Counted from the first letter of the stretch, positions 23,923-32,634 are shown. The stretch: DNA of 34,973 nucleotides from an uncultured Christensenella sp. (GCA_910583545.1 CAJTXM010000017.1:1-34973), one strand, 5' to 3'. Notes: a model not told the origin generated them from the letters alone. Made by a program: numbers and translations.

Positions 23923-25283
23923 ATTACGACGTAATAATAATAGGCGCAGGGCCGGGCGGAATTTTTTCGGCTTACGAATTGAAGGACAGCGGACTTAAAG
24001 TCGCGGTATTCGAGGACGGAAACGAGCTTTCAAAGCGCAAATGCCCGATAGACGGAGAAAAAATAAAGTCCTGCATAAGCTGTAAAACCTGCTCGATAAT
24101 GTCGGGCTTCGGCGGTGCGGGCGCTTTTTCGGACGGAAAATACAATATAACCAACGATTTCGGCGGAAGCCTGTACGAGCATCTCGGCAAAAAACGCGCT
24201 TTGGAGCTTATGGAATACGTTGATAAAATCAACGTAGAATACGGCGGACACGAAACGAAACTCTATTCCACGGCAGGTTCCGGCTTTCACAAGACCTGCA
24301 CGCAGAACAAGCTTAACCTTCTCAATGCAAAGGTAAGACACCTCGGCACCGATATTAATTATAAAGTGCTTTCGAATATGTACGACGAGTTGAAGGGTAA
24401 AATAGATTTTTACTTTAATACACACGTCGACGATATCAAAAAAACGGACGGCGGTTTCGAGATTTCGGCGGATAAAATTTATAACTGCCGTTACTGCATA
24501 GTTTCGGCAGGCAGAAGCGGAAGCAAGTGGATGGAGGCGGTCTGCCGTAAATTGGGCATAACCACCCATTCCAACAGGGTTGATATCGGCGTGAGGGTGG
24601 AGCTTGCCGCCGAAGTTTTCGAGCATATCACCGACGAACTTTATGAAAGCAAGATAGTATATACCACCGAAAAGTACGAGGACAAAGTGCGCACTTTCTG
24701 TATGAATCCGCACGGCATCGTCGTCAACGAGAACACCAACGGTATTATTACAGTCAACGGACACAGCTTCGAAGACCCCGAAAAAAAGACGAACAACACG
24801 AATTTCGCTTTGCTTGTTTCCAAACATTTTTCCGAACCGTTCAAGGACAGCAACGGCTACGGCGAAAGCATTGCAAGGCTTTCTAATATGCTCGGCGGAG
24901 GCGTAATAGTCCAGCGCTTCGGCGATATGGTCAGGGGCAGGCGCAGTACGCAGAAGAGGATAGAGGAAAACCTCGTCACTCCTACTTTGAGTGCGACGCC
25001 GGGCGATTTAAGTCTGATACTTCCCAAACGTATTTTGGACGGCATAATCGAAATGATTTACGCCCTCGACAAAGTGGCCAAGGGCACGGCGAACGACGAA
25101 ACGCTTTTATACGGCGTCGAAGTCAAGTTCTATAATATGGAAGTAGAAACAGACGAAAATTTAGAGGCAAAGCACAAGGGGCTTTATATAATAGGCGACG
25201 GAAGCGGAGTTACCCATTCTCTCTCGCACGCTTCGGCAAGCGGCGTCCACGTCGCAAGGCATATTTTGGAAAAATGTAAATAA
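23919..25283 (+). CDS. FAD-dependent dehydrogenase, uncharacterised family
   Basis: A 454-residue flavoprotein. The Rossmann motif GAGPGGIFSAYEL (9-21) binds FAD, and the C-terminal IIGDGSGVTHSLSHASASG is the second FAD contact. It resembles the uncharacterised FAD-dependent dehydrogenase family represented by COG2509. C42, C52, C55 and C58 form a cysteine-rich stretch that might bind metal or an iron-sulfur cluster, followed by the conserved-looking GFGGAGAFSDGKYN. It overlaps the nucleotidase-kinase fusion gene by four bases, so the two are co-translated. The substrate is unknown, and no link between the two activities is obvious. Confidence 0.82.
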   Translation: MNYDVIIIGAGPGGIFSAYELKDSGLKVAVFEDGNELSKRKCPIDGEKIKSCISCKTCSIMSGFGGAGAFSDGKYNITNDFGGSLYEHLGKKRALELMEYVDKINVEYGGHETKLYSTAGSGFHKTCTQNKLNLLNAKVRHLGTDINYKVLSNMYDELKGKIDFYFNTHVDDIKKTDGGFEISADKIYNCRYCIVSAGRSGSKWMEAVCRKLGITTHSNRVDIGVRVELAAEVFEHITDELYESKIVYTTEKYEDKVRTFCMNPHGIVVNENTNGIITVNGHSFEDPEKKTNNTNFALLVSKHFSEPFKDSNGYGESIARLSNMLGGGVIVQRFGDMVRGRRSTQKRIEENLVTPTLSATPGDLSLILPKRILDGIIEMIYALDKVAKGTANDETLLYGVEVKFYNMEVETDENLEAKHKGLYIIGDGSGVTHSLSHASASGVHVARHILEKCK

Positions 25284-25287
25284 TATA

Positions 25288-25317
25288 AAAATCTCCGCAA
25301 AAATGCGGAGATTTTTT
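25288..25317. terminator. Bidirectional intrinsic terminator
   Basis: AAAATCTCCGCA (25288-25299) pairs with TGCGGAGATTTT (25304-25315) around an AAAA loop, followed by T residues on the plus strand and A/T-rich sequence on the minus strand. It separates the converging dehydrogenase and lipoprotein genes and touches the stop codon of the latter. Confidence 0.9.
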
Positions 25318-26207
25318 TACCACTTTATATTAAGCTCGACGGGCTTTACAAGTCCCGATTTATAGGGAAATTTCAGTATTACGGTCTGTCGTTTCGTCTT
25401 ATCGGTATTCTTATCGAACAGCGTTCGCTCGTAATGCTTTTCGCCGTCCTCGTCCGTATATTCCTCTGCGATAACGATATATTCGCAATTCTCCGTCGGT
25501 GTGTATTCGGCGTTCTTGCCCTCGTTTGCAATTTCACTCGTTTTTATAACCGCGTTGTCACCGCCGTATTCTAAAATCTTAACATCGGTAAGCTTGTCAA
25601 TACTTTCTATATTGTACTTAATTGAAGCGTTGTATGTAACGGTATATTTTTCACCGTTTTTATTTACGCCTTCTGCGGTCAGATGCTGCTGTCCTGTCCG
25701 ACTGAAATAGCCGTTGATAAGCGTAGTTTCTCTGTGTGAAATTTCTTTGGTATCCTCGTTGTAATACAGCCATTCCACGCAGATATTTTTACCTGGATAT
25801 TCGTGCGTTAAATAGAGCGTTTCCTCCAATAATATAGAATGTTCCGTCGTTAATCGGTCAACGCTCTTTTCGTAAAACGTTCTCTGGTTGTTTAAAAAAA
25901 CGCCTTCGCCGTCATAACCTTTTAAATTGATATAGCCGCCGTGCGGACCCTCGACGTATTCCTCTATAAAATACGAGGCGACCGCCTCGCCGCTTTCAAG
26001 CGATTTATTCAGCTCTTCCACGGGCGAAGAAAATCCGTCCTTATAAAAGGTAAAATGAAATCCGCACAGTAAATCGCTGTCAAACTTCGCCTTGCGTTCG
26101 GCAGGCGTTTCGTCCGCAGCCGTTCCGTTGCCGTTATCTCCGCAACCGGCAAAGCAAAATGTACAGCACGCCGCCGCTAAAACCAAAGACAAAAATTTTC
26201 TGCTCAT
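25317..26207 (-). CDS. Lipoprotein of unknown function
   Basis: A 296-residue lipoprotein with lipobox FAGC (C22) and an acidic, beta-rich mature part. No catalytic or binding motif was recognised. It stands alone with its own promoter (26233-26261) and a GGAGG site before the ATG, and ends at the bidirectional terminator. Divergent from the SHOCT membrane protein. Function unknown. Confidence 0.8.
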   Translation of the reverse strand: MSRKFLSLVLAAACCTFCFAGCGDNGNGTAADETPAERKAKFDSDLLCGFHFTFYKDGFSSPVEELNKSLESGEAVASYFIEEYVEGPHGGYINLKGYDGEGVFLNNQRTFYEKSVDRLTTEHSILLEETLYLTHEYPGKNICVEWLYYNEDTKEISHRETTLINGYFSRTGQQHLTAEGVNKNGEKYTVTYNASIKYNIESIDKLTDVKILEYGGDNAVIKTSEIANEGKNAEYTPTENCEYIVIAEEYTDEDGEKHYERTLFDKNTDKTKRQTVILKFPYKSGLVKPVELNIKW

Positions 26208-26232
26208 TTTTTAACCTCCGTTTTACGGTTAA

Positions 26233-26261
26233 AGTATATACCTTTTATAATTAAAAGTCAA
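26233..26261 (-). promoter_or_regulatory. Promoter of the lipoprotein gene
   Basis: On the minus strand TTGACT (26261-26256) and TATACT (26238-26233) are 17 bases apart, 26 bases before the start codon. Confidence 0.82.
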
Positions 26262-26266
26262 TACGC

Positions 26267-26305
26267 CCTATGTGGACTTGTTCTACATATTATAGAATAA
26301 TATCG
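26267..26305. promoter_or_regulatory. Two inverted repeats between divergent promoters
   Basis: TATGTGGA-CTTGT-TCTACATA (one mismatch) is followed by ATATTAT-AGA-ATAATAT (perfect). Both lie between the divergent promoters of the lipoprotein and SHOCT genes. They may bind a shared regulator; this is inferred from position only. Confidence 0.25.
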
Positions 26306-26331
26306 CATTTTTCCGTATTTTTTAGCAATAC

Positions 26332-26360
26332 TTGACATAATTTTCATTATATGATAAAAT
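26332..26360 (+). promoter_or_regulatory. Promoter of the SHOCT membrane protein gene
   Basis: TTGACA (26332-26337), 17-base spacer, TAAAAT (26355-26360), 30 bases before the start codon. Confidence 0.82.
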
Positions 26361-26390
26361 TTTAATATAATAAAATCAGAGGTGATGAAA

Positions 26391-26921
26391 ATGAAAAAAG
26401 GTTTTAACATTGCCGCTAACGTATGCGCAATAGTGCTTATGGGAATTTTGATCATAGGCGCGATAGTTATTTTGGGCGGAGCGGCGGAATTGGAAGTTGA
26501 GTCCGGGCTTCTTACGGGCATTATGATCGTCGTAATTATATTCAGCTGTGCAACAATAATAGTTGCGTCTTTAGCTTTGGCTAAATTCGGTAAATGCAAC
26601 GTATTCGGATTTCAAATTGCCGTTACGGTTCTTGTCGGAATAACTGCGATTATTGAATTTATCGGTGGCGGAATTGTTTATGGTATTTTATGTTTGATCC
26701 CCGTTGCATTTGAAATTGTAGCTATGTGCTTGCCCAATAAAACGGCGGAAACTCCCGTTGCAGCCGCCGCGTCCGCGCCTCAGCTTCAGCCGAATGAAAA
26801 GGTACAGACCACGGACGAGAAAATTGCGGAGCTCAAACACTTAAAGGAATTGAACGTAATAAACGACGAGCAGTACGAAAACGCAGTCAGTGCGATTTTA
26901 GAAGAAATCAAAAACAAATAA
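26391..26921 (+). CDS. Membrane protein with C-terminal SHOCT domain
   Basis: A 176-residue protein with four predicted membrane spans (about 8-30, 42-64, 72-94 and 96-113), a flexible Ala/Pro linker, and a SHOCT domain at 141-173 (DEKIAELKHLKELNVIND). SHOCT is a short helical domain found at the ends of many unrelated proteins, thought to mediate oligomer formation. An in-frame GTG (26382) and an ATG (26385) lie upstream, but AGAGGTG (26378-26384) is the ribosome binding site, six bases before ATG 26391. Function unknown. Confidence 0.82.
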   Translation: MKKGFNIAANVCAIVLMGILIIGAIVILGGAAELEVESGLLTGIMIVVIIFSCATIIVASLALAKFGKCNVFGFQIAVTVLVGITAIIEFIGGGIVYGILCLIPVAFEIVAMCLPNKTAETPVAAAASAPQLQPNEKVQTTDEKIAELKHLKELNVINDEQYENAVSAILEEIKNK

Positions 26922-26924
26922 AGC

Positions 26925-26954
26925 TTAAAGGCAGACGCGGGCGTCTGCCTTTAA
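26925..26954 (+). terminator. Likely terminator after the SHOCT gene
   Basis: TTAAAGGCAGACGC (26925-26938) is complementary to GCGTCTGCCTTTAA (26941-26954). The stem is strong, but only a short T-run follows, so read-through toward the topoisomerase genes is possible. Confidence 0.65.
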
Positions 26955-26989
26955 TATTGAACGACATTTTTCAAGCCTTTTTCCAGTAC

Positions 26990-27018
26990 TTGACAATTAA
27001 AAAAAAGTATGTTAAACT
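26990..27018 (+). promoter_or_regulatory. Promoter of the type IIA topoisomerase operon
   Basis: TTGACA (26990-26995), 17-base spacer, TAAACT (27013-27018), 57 bases before the B-subunit start. A small GCAA-A-TTGC inverted repeat (27027-27035) lies just after the expected transcription start. Confidence 0.78.
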
Positions 27019-27075
27019 TATATGTGGCAAATTGCTAAATTTTTACATAAATCTAAATTCTTTTTGGTGTAGGAT

Positions 27076-29157
27076 ATGTCAGAAAAAGGTTATATAGCAG
27101 ACGACTTAAAGATTCTGGAAGGTCTTGAAGCCGTCCGTATGCGCCCCGGTATGTATATCGGTTCTACGGGTATAAGGGGCTTGCATCACATTCTCTGGGA
27201 AATAGTCGACAACTCCGTCGACGAGGCGGCGAACGGTTACGCCGATGAAATAACCGTAAAACTCCACGCGGACGGGTCCGCGTCGGTCGAAGATAACGGC
27301 AGAGGTATGCCCACCGACGTCAACACGAAAGCCAAGATGAGCGGCGTCGAAGTCATATTCACAAAACTGCACGCCGGCGGTAAATTCGACAACGAAAATT
27401 ACGCCTTTTCGGGCGGACTTCACGGCGTCGGCGCGTCGGTTACGAACGCTCTTTCCGAGTGGCTCGAAGTCGAGGTTTACCGCGGTACGCTCTTTAAAAT
27501 GCGCTTTACAAGCCGTTACGACGAGGAGCGCGGAAAATGGCTGTGCGGAATACCCGAACGCCCCTTGAAAGATACGGGCAAACCGACTGAAAAGAAGGGA
27601 ACTTACGTCCGCTTTATGCCGGATAAAAATGTGTTCGAAACCGTGGAATGGAGCTACGACACCATTTCGAAACGGCTTAAAGAACTTGCATTTCTGAATA
27701 AGGGACTGCGCATAAATTTTATAGACGAAAGGGAACTTTTCACGGAAACTCAGGAAGAGGATATGTTCGACGGAACGGTCAAAGTTATCCGCGAGCCTCT
27801 GCCTCCGAGAGAGCCCGTCTCTTACAAGTACGACGGCGGTCTAATCGACTTTGTCAAATATCTGAACGGCGACAGAGTTGCGCTGTACAACGCCCCCTTG
27901 TATTTTTCTACGGTTCAGGACATAACGCTCAAAGGTTCCGCGCCCTCTAAAATCAAGATAGAGTTTGCTATCTGCCATACAAAGGACGATTCGGAGAGTC
28001 TTTTTTCGTTCGTCAACAATATATCAACCGTCGAAGGCGGTTATCACGAAACCGGCTTTCATAACGGACTTTTAAAAGTTATAAACGACTTTGCAAAGAG
28101 CAACGGAATTCTGAAAGCGAGGGAAGCTCCCTTTATCGCGGACGACATAAAGGAGGGACTGACCGCCGTCCTCACCGTCAAGATGACGGGCGTCGAATTC
28201 GAGGGTCAGACGAAAACCAAACTCGGCAACCCCGAAGTCAAAGTCCCCGTCGAGAGGGCTGTTATAGACGGGCTGAGCTTAATGCTCACCGATAAGGCGA
28301 ACAGAACCGTCTTCGAACAGATGGCGAAAAAAGCCAAGTTCGCCGCCGACGACAGAATTAAGCACCGTGCAGAGAGGGACGTTGCAAAAGCCGCGTCCGA
28401 CAACGACGGACTTACGCTCATAGGAAAATTAGCGCCCTGTTCGGGAAAAAATCCCGATATGAACGAGCTGTTCATAGTCGAGGGCGACAGTGCGGGCGGA
28501 ACTGCGAAGCAGGCGAGAGTAAGGCAGTATCAGTCGATTCTTCCCCTCCGCGGTAAGCCTTTGAACGTTCAGAAAAAGACTGCGTTGCAGGCTTTGCAGA
28601 ACGAGGAAATAAAGACGCTCGTTTCTGCGATAGGCGCAGGTTTCAACCGCTCGTTCGAGGTGGACAAGAGTAAGTATAAAAAAGTTATCATCCTCTCCGA
28701 TGCGGATCAGGACGGAATGCACATCCGCTGTATTCTTTTGACTTTCTTTTTTAAATATATGCGCGATCTTGTAAACGCGGGCTGCGTCTATATAGGTATG
28801 CCCCCCTTATATAAAGTCTATAAAAAAGACAAGGTGGAATATGCCTACGACGACAAGGAACTTGACGAAAAAATCAAGAAAGTAGGCAAGGGATATCAGT
28901 TACAGCGTTATAAAGGGCTGGGCGAAATGTCCGCAGATCAGCTTTGGGACACTACTATGAATCCTGCGACGAGGAATCTGACGCAGGTAACTATAGAGGA
29001 CGCAACCGAAGCCGCCGACGTTATTGAGATGCTTATGGGCGACAAGGTAGACGGCAGAAAAGAATTTTTAGCGCAGAACGCCAACTTCAACAAGGTTGAC
29101 GGGTTTATAGACAGGGTAAATTTCAAGCCCGAAAATAATGCGTCGGGGGATAACTGA
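27076..29157 (+). CDS. Type IIA DNA topoisomerase, B subunit (GyrB/ParE)
   Basis: ATPase subunit of a DNA gyrase or topoisomerase IV, 693 residues. The GHKL ATPase domain has E42 (catalytic) and N46 in WEIVDNSVDEA, EDNGRGMP, and GGLHGVGASVTNALS. The transducer domain follows. The TOPRIM domain has EGDSAGGTAKQ and DADQDGMHI, and the chain ends in the QRYKGLGEM region. There is no large TOPRIM insert. Several stretches (VYIGMPPLYKV and SADQLWDTTMNP) look more like ParE than GyrB, so gyrase is not certain. It is followed after two bases by the A-subunit gene; the two form an A2B2 complex that passes one DNA duplex through another. Confidence 0.93.
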   Translation: MSEKGYIADDLKILEGLEAVRMRPGMYIGSTGIRGLHHILWEIVDNSVDEAANGYADEITVKLHADGSASVEDNGRGMPTDVNTKAKMSGVEVIFTKLHAGGKFDNENYAFSGGLHGVGASVTNALSEWLEVEVYRGTLFKMRFTSRYDEERGKWLCGIPERPLKDTGKPTEKKGTYVRFMPDKNVFETVEWSYDTISKRLKELAFLNKGLRINFIDERELFTETQEEDMFDGTVKVIREPLPPREPVSYKYDGGLIDFVKYLNGDRVALYNAPLYFSTVQDITLKGSAPSKIKIEFAICHTKDDSESLFSFVNNISTVEGGYHETGFHNGLLKVINDFAKSNGILKAREAPFIADDIKEGLTAVLTVKMTGVEFEGQTKTKLGNPEVKVPVERAVIDGLSLMLTDKANRTVFEQMAKKAKFAADDRIKHRAERDVAKAASDNDGLTLIGKLAPCSGKNPDMNELFIVEGDSAGGTAKQARVRQYQSILPLRGKPLNVQKKTALQALQNEEIKTLVSAIGAGFNRSFEVDKSKYKKVIILSDADQDGMHIRCILLTFFFKYMRDLVNAGCVYIGMPPLYKVYKKDKVEYAYDDKELDEKIKKVGKGYQLQRYKGLGEMSADQLWDTTMNPATRNLTQVTIEDATEAADVIEMLMGDKVDGRKEFLAQNANFNKVDGFIDRVNFKPENNASGDN

Positions 29158-29159
29158 TT

Positions 29160-31658
29160 ATGGCAAAGAAAAGCGATAACGGAAATATCCAGACCACTAT
29201 GATAACGGGCAAAACGTTCGTAACTCCGCTTGAAGAAGTTATGCCCCAGTCAATGCTTCCGTACGCCGAGTTCGTAATACTCGACAGGGCTTTGCCGAGG
29301 GTGGAGGACGGACTTAAACCCGTTCAGAGAAGAATTTTATACACTATGCTCGAAATGGGTCTTACGCCCGATAAGCCCCATAAAAAGTCGGCGAGAATAG
29401 TCGGCGACTGTATGGGTAAATACCATCCTCACGGCGACAGCTCGGTTTACGACGCGATGGTGAGAATGGCGCAGGACTTCAATATGCGTATGACGCTCGT
29501 CAACGGACACGGCAACTTCGGTTCGGTCGACGGCGATCCCGCCGCGGCAATGCGTTATACAGAGGCAAGGTTAGAGCCTCTTGCGCTTGAACTTTTAAGG
29601 GATTTAGACAAGGAAACCGTCCCTTTTTCGTTCAACTTCGACGACTCCTTGTTAGAGCCGGATATTCTCCCCGGAAGATATCCCAACCTCTTGGTAAACG
29701 GCGCTAACGGCATTGCCGTCGGACTTGCCACGAATATTCCTACCCACAATCTGGGCGAGGTAATCGACGGATGTTGCGCGTTTATCGACAACCCTAAAAT
29801 TTCCCTCAAAAATATGATGGAAATCATTCCCGGTCCCGACTTTTCTACGGGCGGTTTCGTAATAGCCAAAGAATTGAAACAGGCTTACGAAACGGGCAGG
29901 GGCAAAATCACGCTCCGCGCCCGTTACACTGTCGAGCAGGGCGACTACGGCAAGCGCCACATAGTTATCACAGAGCTTCCCTACCAGACCAACAAGGCCG
30001 ACCTTTTAAGAAAAATTATGCTCCTGAAAGAGGAGAAAAAGGAACAGCTTGCAGGCATAGCCGAAATTGTAGATGAATCGGACAGAACGGGTATGCGCGC
30101 GGTCATCACCTGCAAAAAGGACGCCGACGTCGACGCTATCTTAAAGCTTTTATTCAAGTACTCCGATCTTGAATGTACTTTCGGCATAAATATGGTCGCA
30201 ATCGCAGGCGGTAAGCCGAGGCAGTTGGGGCTTTTGGATATAATCAGGTATTACGTTCAGTATCAGAGAACGGTTGTGCTGAGGAGAACGCGTTTCGAAC
30301 TCAAAGAGGCGCAGGCTCGCTGTCATATATTAGAGGGGCTGATAATCGGCGTTCATAATATAGACGAAGTGGTCAGAATAATAAAGACAGCCGAATCGAC
30401 TCCCGACGCAAGGCGCAAGCTTATGGAGAGATTTTCTCTCACCGAGCGTCAGGCTCAGGCGATACTCGATTTAAGGCTTGCCCGTCTTGCCAAACTCGAA
30501 ATCAAAAAGCTTGAAAACGAGCTCGAAGAGCTGAGAAAGCTCATAGCGCGTTTGCAGGAGATTGTCGGCGATATCAAAAAGCAGTGGGAGCTTGTCAAAT
30601 TCGAGTTAAGAGAGATAAAGCGCAAATACAAGAGCGACCGCAAGACGAGGATAGTCGAGGACGAAACCAAAATCGCCGTCAAGCGCGCCGACGTCCGCGG
30701 TACGGTTTCGGATATCGCGGTCTGCGTCAATGCTAATAACAATATCAAGTTTATGGAACGGGGCGAGTTTACTTTTGCCGCAAAGCGCAGGGTTCCCGTT
30801 TCGGCTTCGCTCAATCAACTGCATAAGATAGCGACGTTCTGTTCGTCTGACGATATCGTCTATGCGTTTACCAATATAGGAAACGTAGTCAGAATGAACG
30901 TCAAATACGTCGATATTTCCGAATTCAAATCGTCGGGACAACCCTTTGAAAAGATTGTCGAGGGCGTTGAAAAGGGCGAGTATCCCGTAAGATTCTTTGC
31001 GTTGAAAGACGGCGAAACACCCGAGGGCGATCTCATATTCTTTACCAGACAGGGCGCGGTTAAACGCACGTCGTGGTCGGAATACGTTCAGGGCAAAGTC
31101 GTTATGCCGGCAATCAAGCTGAAAGAGGGCGACGAGGTCCTTTCGGTTGAAAGGTTCGATGACGACGAGTATTCGACGATGTTGTTCGTGACCCGCAAGG
31201 GACTGTGCCTTAACGCGGTCAAGGACGAAGTTCCCGTTCAGGGCAGAGTGGCAGGCGGTGTAAAGGGCATTGCGCTTTCGGGCGACGACGAAGTTATCTT
31301 CGCAACCCAGCATACGGGCGAAGGCGAAGTGATTATAGTCACGTCGTTAAACGGCGTAAAGCGCGTCGTCGCTTCCACGATAGAGCCTATCGGCAGAGCC
31401 TGCAAGGGCGTTATGATAGCCGATATCAAGGGCAAGGGCGAAATACTGTTCGCCGATTACGTTACGATTCCCTACTCGGTGGCGTTCGTCAACGACAATA
31501 AGACGGTAATAGAGGTCAATACCGAGGATATTCCCATAGAAACGCGAGTGTTCAAGGGCAAGCCTTTGAAAGTGCCCGGTATGGCGAATATACTTTCGGT
31601 CTACGCATTGAAGCACCGCTCCGACTTCCCCGACGGCAGACAGCAGATAAAGATATAA
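29160..31658 (+). CDS. Type IIA DNA topoisomerase, A subunit (GyrA/ParC)
   Basis: DNA-breaking subunit, 832 residues. The catalytic tyrosine is Y133 in AAMRYTEARL. The quinolone-resistance region reads HPHGDSSVYDAMVRMAQ (89-105), with S94 and D98 at the positions of S83 and D87 of E. coli GyrA, the usual sensitive-type residues. The tower/coiled-coil gate region lies near 430-490. The C-terminal six-bladed region (530-832) has blade-like repeats such as GRVAGGVKGIAL, but no clear QRRGGKG GyrA-box was found. The usual N-terminal SVIVSRALPD is replaced by FVILDRALPR. Both points favour topoisomerase IV or a divergent gyrase. Confidence 0.92.
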   Translation: MAKKSDNGNIQTTMITGKTFVTPLEEVMPQSMLPYAEFVILDRALPRVEDGLKPVQRRILYTMLEMGLTPDKPHKKSARIVGDCMGKYHPHGDSSVYDAMVRMAQDFNMRMTLVNGHGNFGSVDGDPAAAMRYTEARLEPLALELLRDLDKETVPFSFNFDDSLLEPDILPGRYPNLLVNGANGIAVGLATNIPTHNLGEVIDGCCAFIDNPKISLKNMMEIIPGPDFSTGGFVIAKELKQAYETGRGKITLRARYTVEQGDYGKRHIVITELPYQTNKADLLRKIMLLKEEKKEQLAGIAEIVDESDRTGMRAVITCKKDADVDAILKLLFKYSDLECTFGINMVAIAGGKPRQLGLLDIIRYYVQYQRTVVLRRTRFELKEAQARCHILEGLIIGVHNIDEVVRIIKTAESTPDARRKLMERFSLTERQAQAILDLRLARLAKLEIKKLENELEELRKLIARLQEIVGDIKKQWELVKFELREIKRKYKSDRKTRIVEDETKIAVKRADVRGTVSDIAVCVNANNNIKFMERGEFTFAAKRRVPVSASLNQLHKIATFCSSDDIVYAFTNIGNVVRMNVKYVDISEFKSSGQPFEKIVEGVEKGEYPVRFFALKDGETPEGDLIFFTRQGAVKRTSWSEYVQGKVVMPAIKLKEGDEVLSVERFDDDEYSTMLFVTRKGLCLNAVKDEVPVQGRVAGGVKGIALSGDDEVIFATQHTGEGEVIIVTSLNGVKRVVASTIEPIGRACKGVMIADIKGKGEILFADYVTIPYSVAFVNDNKTVIEVNTEDIPIETRVFKGKPLKVPGMANILSVYALKHRSDFPDGRQQIKI

Positions 31659-31715
31659 TAGAGTTCACGAAAAATTCGGATATTCTGCGCTAAAAATTTT
31701 CCGTGAGCAAAATTG

Positions 31716-31744
31716 TTGTAAAAAAGCATTGAAAGTGTTATACT
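31716..31744 (+). promoter_or_regulatory. Promoter of the DUF1858 gene
   Basis: TTGTAA (31716-31721), 17-base spacer, TATACT (31739-31744), 34 bases before the start codon. Confidence 0.65.
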
Positions 31745-31777
31745 AAGTGACGATAAAATTCGTGAGGAGATTCATTT

Positions 31778-31978
31778 ATGGCTAAAATAACAAAAGACAC
31801 TTTAATTATGGACTGTCTTAAAATCAACCCCGACAGCGCCGAAATTTTACAGGCTGTCGGTATGCACTGCTTAGGCTGCGCTATGGCTCACGGCGAAACT
31901 ATCGAACAGGCTGTGTTCGTCCACGGCAACGATCTCGATGCGCTGCTTGCAAAGCTAAACGAAGGGATAGAGGATTAA
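31778..31978 (+). CDS. DUF1858 domain protein
   Basis: A 66-residue protein made of a single DUF1858 domain. The pattern fits from end to end: an N-terminal strand and TLIMDCLKINPDSAEIL, then GMHCLGCAMAHGETIEQA with C31-x-x-C34. This small domain is found alone or fused to hybrid-cluster and other redox proteins and may bind a metal or cluster through the CxxC. GAGGAG precedes the ATG. It has its own promoter after the topoisomerase genes and ends in a strong hairpin. Function unknown. Confidence 0.9.
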   Translation: MAKITKDTLIMDCLKINPDSAEILQAVGMHCLGCAMAHGETIEQAVFVHGNDLDALLAKLNEGIED

Positions 31979-32014
31979 TTTTCTTCTCCCGTGCTAATTC
32001 TAAGTTTAAAATAA

Positions 32015-32050
32015 AAAACAGCTCCGCGCTTAAAAGCGCGGAGCTGTTTT
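32015..32050. terminator. Bidirectional intrinsic terminator
   Basis: AAAACAGCTCCGCGCTT (32015-32031) pairs with AAGCGCGGAGCTGTTTT (32034-32050); the true loop will use the central A residues. T-runs flank both sides. It ends the DUF1858 gene and the converging lipoprotein gene. Confidence 0.92.
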
Positions 32051-32059
32051 ATCTGTTTT

Positions 32060-32518
32060 CTATTTACCGAATTCGGGTATGCTTTCAAGATAATCTTCGC
32101 AAATATAGACGTAAGTTCCGTACTGTTCATCAAAGAAAAGGAAGTCTTCGCTTATTTCAAACGCCATGTACCAACTACTGCTTATGTAATGAGAATCATT
32201 ACCTTTATCGTAATCTTTCGCAACCGAATTATAGGTGCATACGACTCTATTGCCTGAAATTTTATAATCGAAATTGATTATATATCCGTAGAAACCGCTT
32301 TGGGCTGTAGTTGAATATTCGTAATCAGCGTAAATTCCAGTGCCGTCTTTATTAAAAATATAATAAAGGTTATTGTCTTTATCGTTGATGTAACCTGGAT
32401 ATAAATATTTCTTGCCGTAAGTAGGCGTTGCTGAGCCCGTGTTGTTTTCGCATCCGCAAGCCATAGCTATTCCGCCCAAAAGACATAGGGACGTTAAAGT
32501 TATTAAAAGTTTTTTCAT
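32060..32518 (-). CDS. Small lipoprotein of unknown function
   Basis: A 152-residue protein with a signal peptide that ends in ACGC; lipidation at C21 or C23. The mature part is rich in Tyr, Gly and Asn and looks beta-rich. No known domain was recognised. Codon use is more AT-rich than in neighbouring genes. It has its own promoter and a perfect AGGAGGTG ribosome binding site. Function unknown. Confidence 0.78.
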   Translation of the reverse strand: MKKLLITLTSLCLLGGIAMACGCENNTGSATPTYGKKYLYPGYINDKDNNLYYIFNKDGTGIYADYEYSTTAQSGFYGYIINFDYKISGNRVVCTYNSVAKDYDKGNDSHYISSSWYMAFEISEDFLFFDEQYGTYVYICEDYLESIPEFGK

Positions 32519-32536
32519 TTGTTCACCTCCTTCAAT

Positions 32537-32565
32537 ATTGTATCACCTGTTTAGCTCATTGTCAA
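32537..32565 (-). promoter_or_regulatory. Promoter of the small lipoprotein gene
   Basis: On the minus strand TTGACA (32565-32560) and TACAAT (32542-32537) are 17 bases apart, 19 bases before the start codon. Confidence 0.82.
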
Positions 32566-32605
32566 CTAAAAGGTTTAAATAACCATTTATGGAAAAATCT
32601 TTGCA

Positions 32606-32634
32606 TTGAAAAGCCGTCGGAAGTATAGTATAAT
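32606..32634 (+). promoter_or_regulatory. Promoter of the NlpC/P60 gene
   Basis: TTGAAA (32606-32611), 17-base spacer, TATAAT (32629-32634). It is divergent from the small lipoprotein promoter about 40 bases away, and its position rules out a protein start at 32606. Confidence 0.75.

Noticed and set aside
24030..24827. 265-codon minus-strand frame in the FAD dehydrogenase gene
   Set aside because: Antisense to a clear flavoprotein gene and without family motifs or a start signal.
31664..31712. Imperfect inverted repeat after the topoisomerase A gene
   Set aside because: The CACG-AAAAATT/AATTTT-CCGTG pairing has a bulge and no T-run after it, so it is not listed as a terminator.
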